DNA from: Promicromonospora sukumoe
GTDB taxonomy: Bacteria > Actinomycetota > Actinomycetes > Actinomycetales > Cellulomonadaceae
Length of the DNA stretch: 64,000 nucleotides
Reading direction: 5' to 3'
Assembly (NCBI RefSeq): GCF_014137995.1
Contig: NZ_JACGWV010000001.1
Coordinates: 744,001-808,000, forward strand
Below the pieces are notes generated by a model. That model ran no database searches and was not told where the DNA came from. It worked only from the letters and a program-made list of their open reading frames with translations. Positions within the stretch are counted from its first letter, which is position 1, and each line of letters starts with the position of its first letter. Both the position numbers and the translations under genes were made by a program. Positions 8,400-16,521 of the stretch are shown here, in pieces.

Positions 8400-8453
8400 C
8401 TACAGCACGTTCGCGTCGTAGAGGACGGTCGGCGCGACCGTGGCTCCCGTCAT
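8400..8453 (-). pseudogene. Truncated PIN-domain toxin (17-codon stub)
   Basis: The antitoxin-like gene ends in TGATG, so its stop overlaps an ATG at 8451-8453. That frame reads MTGATVAPTVLYDANVL and then stops (TAG, 8400-8402). VLYDANVLYP-type sequence with the first catalytic Asp is the standard N-terminus of PIN-domain RNase toxins, and overlap with a helix-turn-helix antitoxin is the usual arrangement. The rest of the toxin is absent, and the proline racemase gene follows at once. This looks like a deletion remnant of a toxin-antitoxin pair. A very short stub can match by chance, but position, overlap and motif agree. Confidence 0.6.
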
Positions 8454-8890
8454 CAGGCGAGGCCGAGCTCACGGGCCTCCGCGGACAGCGCGTCAGCGGC
8501 GGCTCGGCGTTCGGACTCGTCGGCGCGCATGTACGACACGAGCGAGGCGGCCTGCACGCGGCGGTGGCTGCCGACGGTGCGGAACGCGATCTTCCCCGAC
8601 TCGAGCAGCCCGATGAGGTAGGGGCGCGACACGCGCATCGCGTCCGCCGCCTGCTGAGTGGTCAGCTCGGACCGGGTGGGGAGGACGGTCACGCCCTCGC
8701 CCTGGGCGAAGGTGGACAGGATCTCGCCGAGCGCCGTCAGCGCGCTGCGCGGTACGACGACGTCGCCACCCTCCGCGAAGCGCAGATGAACCGGGCCCTC
8801 GCTCGCCAGCGCGTGCTGAAGGTCCCGAAGGGCTGACCCGGCGAGCTCGGCGTCCGACGGGTCGGGCACGAACGGCGTCGCAACGGACAT
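8453..8890 (-). CDS. Excisionase-type helix-turn-helix protein, likely orphan antitoxin
   Basis: A 145-aa protein whose C-terminal half is a MerR-like/excisionase (HTH_17) domain: LTTQQAADAMRVSRPYLIGL followed by ESGKIAFRTVGSHRRVQAASLVSYM. The N-terminal half (about 1-75) is a conserved but uncharacterised region typical of antitoxins paired with PIN toxins. The ATG at 8888-8890 has GGAGG 5 nt upstream; that GGAGG overlaps an earlier in-frame ATG at 8902, which is therefore less likely. It probably represses its own promoter. The adjoining toxin frame is reduced to a stub, so the gene may persist as a free regulator. It is divergent from the SDR gene. Confidence 0.75.
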   Translation of the reverse strand: MSVATPFVPDPSDAELAGSALRDLQHALASEGPVHLRFAEGGDVVVPRSALTALGEILSTFAQGEGVTVLPTRSELTTQQAADAMRVSRPYLIGLLESGKIAFRTVGSHRRVQAASLVSYMRADESERRAAADALSAEARELGLA

Positions 8891-9062
8891 CGCAGCCTCC
8901 ATTCGAAGCAAGTGAAACAAGTGCAACATTCGAAGTGTAGCCGGAGAGTGGGCTGTCTGTCTCCTCACATCATGCGGATGCATGTAGGCGCCCCGAGCAA
9001 CGATGGGATAGGACTGGAGGAGACGGCAGGCGCCGTCGGAACCGAAGCAAGGAGTGAGTGCG

Positions 9063-9821
9063 ATGACCAGGGACCGTTTCCAGGGCAAGGTAGCGATCGT
9101 CACGGGAGGCGGCAGCGGAATCGGCGCCGAGATCTCGCGCGAGCTCGCCGCCGAGGGTGCCTCCGTGGTCGTCACCGACATCAAGATCGAGTCCGCCCAG
9201 CAGGTCGTCGACCAGATCGTCGCCGCCGGCGGCACCGCCGCGGCCTTCGTGCAGAACACGGCCAAGGCCGACGACTCGCGCGCCGCCGTGGACTTCGCCG
9301 TCGAGCAGTACGGGGCGCTGCACCTCGCGGTGAACAACGCCGGCATCGGCGCGCCGCCCGCCAAGATCGGCGACTACGACGTCGAGGCCTGGGACCGCGT
9401 GCGCGCCGTCGACCTCGACGGCGTCTTCTACGGCCTGCGCTTCCAGCTCCCCGCCATGGTCGCGGCCGGCGGCGGCGCGATCGTCAACATGGCGTCCGTG
9501 CTCGGCTCGGTCGGCATCGCGGAGAACGCCGCGTACGTGGCGAGCAAGCACGCACTCGTCGGCCTGACCAAGGTCGCCGCGCTGGAGTACACCGAGCAGG
9601 GCGTGCGCACCAACGCCGTCGGGCCGGGCTTCATCGACACGCCGCTCGTGCGCGCCTCGCTCAGCCCCGAGGCCCTGACGGCGCTCGAGAACGAGCACGC
9701 CACCAAGCGGCTCGGCACGGACAAGGAGGTCGCGGCGCTCACGCTGTTCCTGCTCAGCGACGAGGCGTCCTTCATCTCCGGCAGCTACCACCTGGTCGAC
9801 GGCGGCTACTCGGCGCACTGA
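9063..9821 (+). CDS. Short-chain dehydrogenase/reductase
   Basis: A 252-aa classical SDR. The cofactor motif TGGGSGIG is near residue 15, NNAG near 90, the catalytic Ser in MASVLGS and YxxxK in AYVASKHALVG. The C-terminal LVDGGYSAH is typical. An acidic residue after strand 2 (VVTDIKIES) favours NAD over NADP. The ATG at 9063 is preceded by AAGGAG at 9 nt. It is monocistronic and convergent with the small membrane protein gene. The substrate is unknown. Confidence 0.9.
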   Translation: MTRDRFQGKVAIVTGGGSGIGAEISRELAAEGASVVVTDIKIESAQQVVDQIVAAGGTAAAFVQNTAKADDSRAAVDFAVEQYGALHLAVNNAGIGAPPAKIGDYDVEAWDRVRAVDLDGVFYGLRFQLPAMVAAGGGAIVNMASVLGSVGIAENAAYVASKHALVGLTKVAALEYTEQGVRTNAVGPGFIDTPLVRASLSPEALTALENEHATKRLGTDKEVAALTLFLLSDEASFISGSYHLVDGGYSAH

Positions 9822-9833
9822 TCGCGCCGGGCG

Positions 9834-10460
9834 TCAGACCTTGTCGGCGGGCGCCGACGTCGGAGCGTCCTCCGGCGTCGGGCCCCCACCTGGCGACAGC
9901 GCCTCGACCGGCGTCGGGCCTTCGCCCGGCGCCGCGCCCGAGGCAGGGCCCTCGCCCGGCGCCGAGGCGTTCCGCGCCGCCCGCCGGCTCGTCCGCTTCG
10001 ACGCCTCGGCGTCCTCGTCCTTGAACACGTTGTCGAGCGTCACGACGAACGTCGTGAACAGGGTCACCAGGATCGCGATGATCCACAGCACCCACTGCAG
10101 GAACGGCACGGGGATCAAGGACCCGAGCCACCAGAGGAACCAGGCGATGCCGCCGCCGATCACCACGATCATGATCGCGCCGATCACCTTGCCGGCGTCC
10201 AGCCTGCGGCGCGGGCGCTGCTTGGCGGTGGTGCGCGTACCCGTCGCCCGGTGCGCGGCGCGGAGCGCGAGCTCGTTGATCGAGTCCGCCAGGGCGTCCT
10301 TGCCCTCGCCCTCCGGCATGTCCCGGTGGATGGTCACGAGCCGGTGCAGCTTGCGGTCGGTGCCGGGCACCACGCCCAGGAACGCCGCGAACGCCGAGAC
10401 GACGGCGCCGAGCGCGGGCAGCCCCACCGACAGGATCGACACCATCTCCGAGGTGATCAC
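9834..10460 (-). CDS. Hypothetical membrane protein with acidic/proline-rich tail
   Basis: About 208 aa, no recognised family. One hydrophobic segment is N-terminal (VSILSVGLPALGAVVSAFAA), and two lie centrally (IGAIMIVVIGGGIAWFLWWL and FLQWVLWIIAILVTLFTTFV). A basic stretch KQRPRRR precedes the central pair. The last 60 residues are low-complexity Ala/Pro/Gly/Glu with repeated GEGP units and are probably cytosolic and disordered. The start is taken as GTG 10458-10460; ATG at 10445 is possible. It lies between a convergent SDR gene and a divergent serine hydrolase gene. The function is unknown. Confidence 0.6.
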   Translation of the reverse strand: MITSEMVSILSVGLPALGAVVSAFAAFLGVVPGTDRKLHRLVTIHRDMPEGEGKDALADSINELALRAAHRATGTRTTAKQRPRRRLDAGKVIGAIMIVVIGGGIAWFLWWLGSLIPVPFLQWVLWIIAILVTLFTTFVVTLDNVFKDEDAEASKRTSRRAARNASAPGEGPASGAAPGEGPTPVEALSPGGGPTPEDAPTSAPADKV

Positions 10461-10643
10461 GCCGCAGAGCCTATCCACGCGCGGGTGAATCCGACCCCTT
10501 GGGGAGGGGGTCTCCGCCAAAGGTCGTAGACGAGGTGGGTGCTCGCGGCCGATGTGCCGGCGGCGGCCGGTCGACAGGCTTGGGTCATCCGGGAAACAGG
10601 CCCGGACCTGATCGAACACCTGCCGAGCGCGAGGAGCGCGACG

Positions 10644-12752
10644 ATGTTCTCGTCCCACGACCACACACCCACCGGGCGGCCCGACGCCGTCCGACGACGC
10701 CCACGCGCACTGGCCGCACTCGGCGTGCTGGCGGCGGTCGCCGTCACGATCGCCGGGGCGCCGGCCGCCGCGGCGACGCCCGCCCCGACAGCGCCCGCAG
10801 CAACACCCACAACCACAGCAGCAGACCAGCCCGCCCCGCCCCCGCCCGTCACGGCCCCGGCCGGCGAGCACACGCTGACCAAGACCGACGTCGACGCCTG
10901 GCTCGACGGCCTGCTGCCGGCCGCTCTGGACAGCGCGGGCATCGCGGGCGGCGTCGTCTCCGTGGTGCACGACGGCGAGATCCTCACCACGCGCGGCTAC
11001 GGCCACGCCGACACGGGCACGACGGGCGGCGAGGCCGTGCCGGTCGACGCCGAGCAGACCCTGTTCCGCCCCGGCTCCGTGTCCAAGCTCTTCACCGCGA
11101 CCGCCGTCATGCAGCTCGTCGAGAGCGGCGACCTCGACCTGGACACCGACGTCGCCGAGTACCTCGACCTCGACGTCCCGCGCCGGTTCGACGAGCCGAT
11201 CACGCTGCGCAACCTGCTGACCCACACGGCCGGCTTCGAAGAGCGGGTCGGCGGGCTGATCGGGTTCGGCGACGAGACGCCCGTCCTGCGCGACTCCCTC
11301 GCCGAGGACCCGCCCGAGCAGATCTACGAGCCCGGCACCGTCCCGGCCTACTCCAACTACGGCAACGCCCTGGCCGGATACATCGTGGAGCGGGTCAGCG
11401 GCGTGCCCTTCGAGGAGTACGTCGAGCGCAACATCTTCGAGCCCGCCGGCATGACGTCGTCGACCTTCGCGCAGCCGCTGCCGTCCGCCCTCCAGGACCG
11501 GATGTCGCAGGGATACGTCACGTCGGCCGACGCGCCCGGACAGTTCGAGATCGTCGGCGGCGCACCCGCCGGGTCACTCACGTCGTCCGCCCCTGACATG
11601 GCCCGCTTCATGCTCGCCCAGCTCGGCGCCCCGGGTGCGGGCACGATCCTGGAGCCCGAGACGCTCGACCTGATGCACGCCCCCGCCCTCGACGAGAGCA
11701 CGCTCGGCGGCCTCGCCGCCGCGCCCCGGATGGGGCTCGGGTTCTTCGACGAGAGCCGCAACGGCCACACGATCGTCGGCCACGGCGGCGACACCCAGTA
11801 CTTCCACTCCCACCTGCAGATCTACCCCGACGAGGGCACCGGCGTCTTCATCTCGCTGAACAGCTCCGGCACCGACGGCTACGCCACGCTGCCGCTGCGC
11901 GAGGCCGTCCTCCAGGGCTTCACCGACCGCTACTTCCCGGCCGACGCCGCCGGCTCCGCCGGCACGACCGCCGCCGCGATCACCCCCGCCCCGGGCACGA
12001 CCGTCGACGAGGCCACCGCCCGTGAGCACGCCGCCCTCGCCGAGGGCAGCTACGTCTCCTCCCGCGGCGTCCAGAGCAACTTCCTGGCGGTCCTCGACGT
12101 CCTCAGCCCGACCCAGGTCACGGCCCGCGACGACGGCCGGCTGCTCATCACGCCCGGCCCCGGCTCGACCACGCCTGCCCTGTACGAGGAGGTCGAGCCC
12201 TGGGTCTGGCGCGAGGTCGACGGCCAGCGCACCCTCGCGATGCGCGTCGCGGACGACCAGGTCCAGGCGATCGTCTACGAGGGCGCCTTCACCATGCTGC
12301 CCGGCCAGCCGGAGCGCGCCCCCGGCGTCGTGCTCCCCGTGGTCGGCGTGTCCGCGCTGATCCTGCTCGTCGCCGCCGTCGCCTGGCCGGTCGGCGCGAT
12401 CCGGCGCCGGGTCCGCAAGCAGACCCTGCCGCAGGGCACCGGCCGCGTCACCCGCATCCTGACCAAGATCGCGGCGACCGCCACCGTGCTCGCCCTCGTC
12501 GGGTGGGTCGTCACCTTCCAGACCGCGATGAGCCTCCAGGAGGTCCCCGAGGCGTCCCTGCGCCAGCTCCAGGCCGTCCAGGCGATCGGCGTGCTCGGCA
12601 TCGTCCCGGCCCTGCTGCAGGCCGTCGGCGCCGTCCGGCACCGGCACGGCTGGCGCCGCGTCGCCGGTACCGTGCTCGTGGTCCTCGCCCTGGCCGGCGT
12701 GGCGTGGCTCGCCTTCGAGCTCCGCCTGCTGGCGCCGTCGGTATCGTACTGA
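10644..12752 (+). CDS. Beta-lactamase-family serine hydrolase with C-terminal membrane domain
   Basis: A 702-aa exported protein. A signal sequence (about residues 17-42, ending AAAAT) is followed by a class-C beta-lactamase/penicillin-binding-protein-like domain. Motif 1 is SVSK (FRPGSVSKLFTATAVMQL), motif 2 is YSNYGN and motif 3 is HGGDTQYF. After about residue 530 the protein ends in about four hydrophobic segments (for example VVGVSALILLVAAVAWPVGA), so the catalytic domain is tethered outside the membrane. Likely activities are D-amino-acid peptidase, esterase or a wall-related hydrolase. The ATG at 10644 has GAGGAG 7 nt upstream. A sensor kinase starts 4 nt after its stop, so regulation by or with that two-component system is likely. 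Confidence 0.88.
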   Translation: MFSSHDHTPTGRPDAVRRRPRALAALGVLAAVAVTIAGAPAAAATPAPTAPAATPTTTAADQPAPPPPVTAPAGEHTLTKTDVDAWLDGLLPAALDSAGIAGGVVSVVHDGEILTTRGYGHADTGTTGGEAVPVDAEQTLFRPGSVSKLFTATAVMQLVESGDLDLDTDVAEYLDLDVPRRFDEPITLRNLLTHTAGFEERVGGLIGFGDETPVLRDSLAEDPPEQIYEPGTVPAYSNYGNALAGYIVERVSGVPFEEYVERNIFEPAGMTSSTFAQPLPSALQDRMSQGYVTSADAPGQFEIVGGAPAGSLTSSAPDMARFMLAQLGAPGAGTILEPETLDLMHAPALDESTLGGLAAAPRMGLGFFDESRNGHTIVGHGGDTQYFHSHLQIYPDEGTGVFISLNSSGTDGYATLPLREAVLQGFTDRYFPADAAGSAGTTAAAITPAPGTTVDEATAREHAALAEGSYVSSRGVQSNFLAVLDVLSPTQVTARDDGRLLITPGPGSTTPALYEEVEPWVWREVDGQRTLAMRVADDQVQAIVYEGAFTMLPGQPERAPGVVLPVVGVSALILLVAAVAWPVGAIRRRVRKQTLPQGTGRVTRILTKIAATATVLALVGWVVTFQTAMSLQEVPEASLRQLQAVQAIGVLGIVPALLQAVGAVRHRHGWRRVAGTVLVVLALAGVAWLAFELRLLAPSVSY

Positions 12753-12755
12753 TCC

Positions 12756-14183
12756 ATGCCCAGGACAGGCGGAGGGCCCGCCACGGACGGCCCCACGGTG
12801 CTCGACGACTGGACCGTCCCGGCGCGTCCCCGCCGGCTCGACGCGCTGCTGAACCGGCTCGGCCTGACCGGCACGGTGGCGCGTGACGCCCTCCTGGCCG
12901 CGGTGGTCCTCGTCCTGACGGCGTCCCTGCTGGTCGCGCTGTTCGGGTTCGTGGTCGACGAGCAGGGCCTGACGATCGGCCCGGTGCAGGGGGTGCTGCT
13001 GACGGTCGCCGCGTGCGTCCAGGCGCTGCCGCTCGTCCTGCGCCGGGTCCGCCCGGTCCTGTGCCTCGGCCTCGTGGTGGCCTGCCAGGTGGTCATCACC
13101 GCGGTCTCGCCCGACGACCTGTCGGTCGGCGGCATCCCACAGATCATCGCGGGCTACACGGTGGGCACCCTGCTGCCGGCCCGGCGGGCGCTCGCGGTGA
13201 CGGCGGCGGCCGCCCCGGTCGCGGCGCTCGCCGCGGGGGCCACTGCCCTCGTCACCGGGAACGACCTGCTGGTGCCGGTGCTCAACCACCTCGCCTCGGG
13301 TCTGATCAGCTACGTGGTCAGCGCCCTGGTCGGCACCACGGTCGCCACCCGCCGCGACTACACCGAGCTGGTCCGGCTCCGGGCCGCCGAGGTGGTGCGC
13401 ACGCAGCACGCCACCACGCAGGCCGCGATCTTCGCGGAGCGGTCCCGCATGGCGCGCGAGCTGCACGACGTCGCCGCGCACCACCTCTCGGGGCTGGTCG
13501 TGCAGGCGGCCGCCGTCGAGCGGCAGATCGACACCGACCCCGAGGCCGCGAAGAAGGGCACCGCCTGGATCCGCGGGCAGGGCAAGGAGACGCTCGACAG
13601 CCTGCGGCTCATCGTCGGGGTGCTCCGCGAGCGCCCCGGCTCGGGCGGGCCCGGCGAGGACGCGCACGACGCGCCGCCGCCCGGGCTCGGCGCCCTCGAC
13701 GACCTGGTCCGGACGGCGCGCGCCCTGGGCGACACCGTGGACCTGGAACGGTCGGGACGGCCGCGTGCGCTCGCCCCCATCGCCGACGCCGCGTTCTACC
13801 GCGTGGCCCAGGAGTCGCTCTCCAACGCCCGCCAGCACGCGCCGGGCGCCGCCGTGCGGACGGCGGTGCGGTTCGGGGAGCGGGAGGTCGAGCTCGAGGT
13901 GGTCAACGCGCCCGCCGTCGGGCAGGGTGCGCGGAACGGGGCGCGGGCCTCGAACGTGGCTCGGGCCTCGAACGGGGCGCGCGGGTCGGTTTCGAACGGA
14001 GGCCCGGAGCGGGCCGGGATGGGCCTGATCGGCATGCGGGAGCGGGCGCAGCTCGTGGGGGCCACGCTCACCACGGGGACGACGCCGTCGGGCGGGTGGC
14101 GGGTGCTGCTCACGCTGCCGGTGCCGCACGACAGCCGGCCGCACGACAACCAGCAGCGGGAAACTCAAGGGGGACAGGGATGA
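12756..14183 (+). CDS. Sensor histidine kinase, HisKA_3 (NarL/DesK type)
   Basis: 475 aa. Transmembrane segments lie in about residues 45-200 (for example AALLAAVVLVLTASLLVALF-like stretches). The dimerisation and phospho-acceptor box ERSRMARELHDVAAHHLSGL places the phosphorylated His near 237. A HATPase domain follows (FYRVAQESLSNARQHAP, then GMGLIGMRERAQLVGATL). A low-complexity Asn/Gly/Ala/Arg insertion (about 390-420) sits inside the ATPase lid region. It starts 4 nt after the serine hydrolase and overlaps its response regulator by ATGA at 14180. The sensed signal is unknown; an envelope signal is plausible from the neighbour. Confidence 0.92.
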   Translation: MPRTGGGPATDGPTVLDDWTVPARPRRLDALLNRLGLTGTVARDALLAAVVLVLTASLLVALFGFVVDEQGLTIGPVQGVLLTVAACVQALPLVLRRVRPVLCLGLVVACQVVITAVSPDDLSVGGIPQIIAGYTVGTLLPARRALAVTAAAAPVAALAAGATALVTGNDLLVPVLNHLASGLISYVVSALVGTTVATRRDYTELVRLRAAEVVRTQHATTQAAIFAERSRMARELHDVAAHHLSGLVVQAAAVERQIDTDPEAAKKGTAWIRGQGKETLDSLRLIVGVLRERPGSGGPGEDAHDAPPPGLGALDDLVRTARALGDTVDLERSGRPRALAPIADAAFYRVAQESLSNARQHAPGAAVRTAVRFGEREVELEVVNAPAVGQGARNGARASNVARASNGARGSVSNGGPERAGMGLIGMRERAQLVGATLTTGTTPSGGWRVLLTLPVPHDSRPHDNQQRETQGGQG

Positions 14184-14869
14184 TCAGGGTCATGCTCGTC
14201 GACGACCAGGCGGTGGTCCGGGCGGGGTTCCGGTTCCTCCTGGAGCAGGCCGAGGACATCGAGGTGGTCGCCGAGGCGTCCAACGGCCCGACGGCGGTCG
14301 AGCTCGCGCGCCGGCACCACCCCGACGTCGTCTGCATGGACGTGCGGATGCCGGGCGGCGACGGGCTCGCCGCGACGCGCGAGATCACCGCGCGCGGGCC
14401 GGGCGCGAACGGCGACGGCGCGGGCGCGAAGACGCCGGCCGTGCTCGTCGTGACCACGTTCGACCTCGACGAGTACGTGTTCGGCGCGCTGGAGGCGGGC
14501 GCGAGCGGGTTCATCCTCAAGGACTGCGAGCCCGAGGAGCTGATCGACGCCGTCCGCCGCCTGGCCGACGGCCACGGCCTGATCGACCAGGCGGTGACCC
14601 GCCGGGTGATCAGCGAGTTCGCGCGCCGCACGGCCCCGCCGCGGTCCGCCGCGGAGGAGGCGGCCGCGGCGGCGCAGCTCACGGCCCGCGAGGCCGAGAT
14701 CGTGCGGCAGCTCGCCCGCGGGCTGTCCAACGCCGAGATCGCGCGGGAGCTCGTGGTCGAGACGAGCACCGTGAAGTCACACCTGGGCCGCGCCATGGCC
14801 AAGGTCGGCACCCGCGACCGCCTCCAGACGGTCGTCTGGGCCTACCAGAACGGCCTGGTCCCGGGCTGA
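14180..14869 (+). CDS. LuxR/NarL-family response regulator
   Basis: 229 aa. The receiver domain begins MIRVMLVDDQAVVRAGF, with acidic residues DD near 8-9, phospho-acceptor Asp54 in MDVRMPGGDG and a Lys in FILKDC. The LuxR-type DNA-binding domain is at the C-terminus (LTAREAEIVRQLARGLSNAE, then TSTVKSHLGRAMAKVG). The start codon overlaps the kinase stop (ATGA). It is cognate to the upstream kinase. The likely targets are the adjacent serine hydrolase or a wall-stress regulon. Confidence 0.93.
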   Translation: MIRVMLVDDQAVVRAGFRFLLEQAEDIEVVAEASNGPTAVELARRHHPDVVCMDVRMPGGDGLAATREITARGPGANGDGAGAKTPAVLVVTTFDLDEYVFGALEAGASGFILKDCEPEELIDAVRRLADGHGLIDQAVTRRVISEFARRTAPPRSAAEEAAAAAQLTAREAEIVRQLARGLSNAEIARELVVETSTVKSHLGRAMAKVGTRDRLQTVVWAYQNGLVPG

Positions 14870-14893
14870 CCCGGCTGTGCCGGGCCGCGCCCG

Positions 14894-14977
14894 GGTGGTC
14901 GGCAGAATGTCAGGTGGTCGGCAGAATGTCAGGTGGTCGGCACCTCGGACTACCGATCACCTGACATTCTGCCGACC
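14894..14977. repeat. Palindromic element D with a direct repeat in one arm
   Basis: The unit GGTGGTCGGCAGAATGTCA occurs twice in tandem (14894-14912 and 14913-14931) and begins a third time (14932-14940). A 20-nt inverted partner, CACCTGACATTCTGCCGACC, lies at 14958-14977 and pairs perfectly with 14916-14935 around a 22-nt loop. It lies between the convergent response regulator and monooxygenase genes, and the monooxygenase stop codon (14950-14952) is inside the loop. It may act as a bidirectional terminator. The AT-richer arm stands out from the surrounding GC-rich DNA. Confidence 0.85.
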
Positions 14978-16521
14978 GCCCGGATCCTCGTACCCTCGAA
15001 CGGGGTCGGGTCGAAGGTGGCGAAGCGGGCGCGGAACTCCGCCGCCCGGCCCGGCCAGAGGAGGGTGAGGCGGCCCGAGCGCTCGTCCACGTACCAGCTC
15101 CGGCAGCCGCCACGCAGCCAGACAGTCTCCGCGGCGCGGCGGTCCACCTCCTGGGTGTAGGCCGCCTCGGCGTCGGCGGACACCTCCAGCGGCACGCCCG
15201 TCGCGTCCAGGTGGTCGAGCGCTCCGAGCACGTAGCCGATCTGCGCCTCGATCACCTCCAGCGCCGAGTGGTGCCCCAGGCCCGCGTTCGGGCCGTCCAG
15301 CACGAACAGGTTCGGGAACCCGTGCACCACCGTCGAGGCGTGGCTCGTCATGCCGCCCGACCAGTGCTCCGCGAGCGTGCGCCCGTCCCGGCCCGTGACG
15401 AGGTGAGCGAACGGCGGGCGCGTCGTCTCGAAACCCGTGGCCAGCACGAGCACGTCCACCTCGTACCGGGCGCCCGACGCCGCGACCACCGTCGACCCCT
15501 CGACCGCGACCGGCGCGCTGGGCTCCAGCGTCACGTGCGGCTCCTGGAGCGCCGGGTACCAGTCGTCGCTGAACAGGGCGCGCTTGCACCCCACCGCGTA
15601 GTCCGGCGTGAGCAGTTCGCGCAGCGCGGGGTCGGGTACCTGGGCGCGCAGGTGGTCCTGGGCGCGATCACGCAGCTCGGCCTCGGCCCGCGTCCCTGCG
15701 ATCCGCGCGTCGAACAGCCGCTCCGCCTCCGCGGCGAGCGCCGCCCGGTCCGGCTGCGCCTCCCCGGGCGCGTACGCCCGGTCCCCGCGCGGCAGCACCC
15801 ACGGCGGGGTGCGCTGCAGCACGACGACGGACGCCGCCCGGCGCGCCACCTCCGGCACGAGCTGCACGGCGCTCGCCCCGGTGCCGACCACGGCGACGCG
15901 CAGCCCGGCGGGCAGGTCTCGGTCCCAGCGCGCGGAGTGGAACACCCGGCCCGGGAACGTGCCGAGTCCCGGAATCTCGGGCACGCGCGGCTCGCTCAGC
16001 CGTCCGACGGCGGTGGCCAGCACCCGCGCCGTCAGCGGCCCGCGCGACGTCGTCAGGCGCCACGTCGCGGCGTCGTCGTCCCAGCGCGCGCCGGTGAGGT
16101 CGGTGCCGAGGCGCAGGTGCGGGGCCAGCCCCTCGGAGCGCACGACGTCGCGGACGTACCCGTGGATCTCCGCACCCGGCGCGAACACCCGCGACCAGGA
16201 CGGCTGCGGCAGGAAGGAATAGGAGTACAGGGCGCTCGGGATGTCGCACGCGACGCCCGGGTAGACGTTGTCGCGCCAGGTGCCACCCACGTCGTCGGCC
16301 CGCTCCAGGACCGTGAACCCGGTGCGCCCGGCGCGCCGCAGGCGGGCACCGAGCCCGACGCCGGCCAGCCCCGCGCCCACGACCGCCACGTCGAGGTCGG
16401 GGCCCGGGCCGTCGTCGCCGTCCCAGCCCGAGGCGTCCCAGCCCCGGCCGCCGTCGGACGAGCGGCCCGGGCCGTCCGAGCCCGGGCCGCCGTCGTGCCT
16501 GTCCGCGTACGCGGCCGTCAC
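14950..16521 (-). CDS. Flavin-dependent Baeyer-Villiger-type monooxygenase
   Basis: 523 aa. The FAD Rossmann motif VVGAGLAGVGLGARL is near residue 45 and the NADPH motif VAVVGTGASAVQLVPEVA is mid-protein. Between them lies the Baeyer-Villiger fingerprint FxGxxxHxxxW (FPGRVFHSARWDRDL). VLATGFETTRPPF and the C-terminal ATG-type motif are also typical. It should oxygenate ketones or similar substrates in the cytosol using NADPH and O2. Its GTG start (16519-16521) overlaps the fbiC stop as GTGA, so it is translationally coupled to fbiC. The last residues (GRMSGDR) are encoded by palindrome D. The N-terminal 40 residues are Gly/Asp-rich and disordered. Confidence 0.9.
   Translation of the reverse strand: MTAAYADRHDGGPGSDGPGRSSDGGRGWDASGWDGDDGPGPDLDVAVVGAGLAGVGLGARLRRAGRTGFTVLERADDVGGTWRDNVYPGVACDIPSALYSYSFLPQPSWSRVFAPGAEIHGYVRDVVRSEGLAPHLRLGTDLTGARWDDDAATWRLTTSRGPLTARVLATAVGRLSEPRVPEIPGLGTFPGRVFHSARWDRDLPAGLRVAVVGTGASAVQLVPEVARRAASVVVLQRTPPWVLPRGDRAYAPGEAQPDRAALAAEAERLFDARIAGTRAEAELRDRAQDHLRAQVPDPALRELLTPDYAVGCKRALFSDDWYPALQEPHVTLEPSAPVAVEGSTVVAASGARYEVDVLVLATGFETTRPPFAHLVTGRDGRTLAEHWSGGMTSHASTVVHGFPNLFVLDGPNAGLGHHSALEVIEAQIGYVLGALDHLDATGVPLEVSADAEAAYTQEVDRRAAETVWLRGGCRSWYVDERSGRLTLLWPGRAAEFRARFATFDPTPFEGTRIRAVGRMSGDR

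Noticed and set aside
4056..9000. A complete CBASS operon around the STING-like gene
   Set aside because: No CD-NTase, Cap2 or Cap3 gene is found here or elsewhere in the window; neighbours are metabolic genes.
14894..14940. Short tandem repeats as a possible CRISPR array
   Set aside because: Units are directly adjacent with no spacers, and no cas gene is present. The same applies to 35264-35396.
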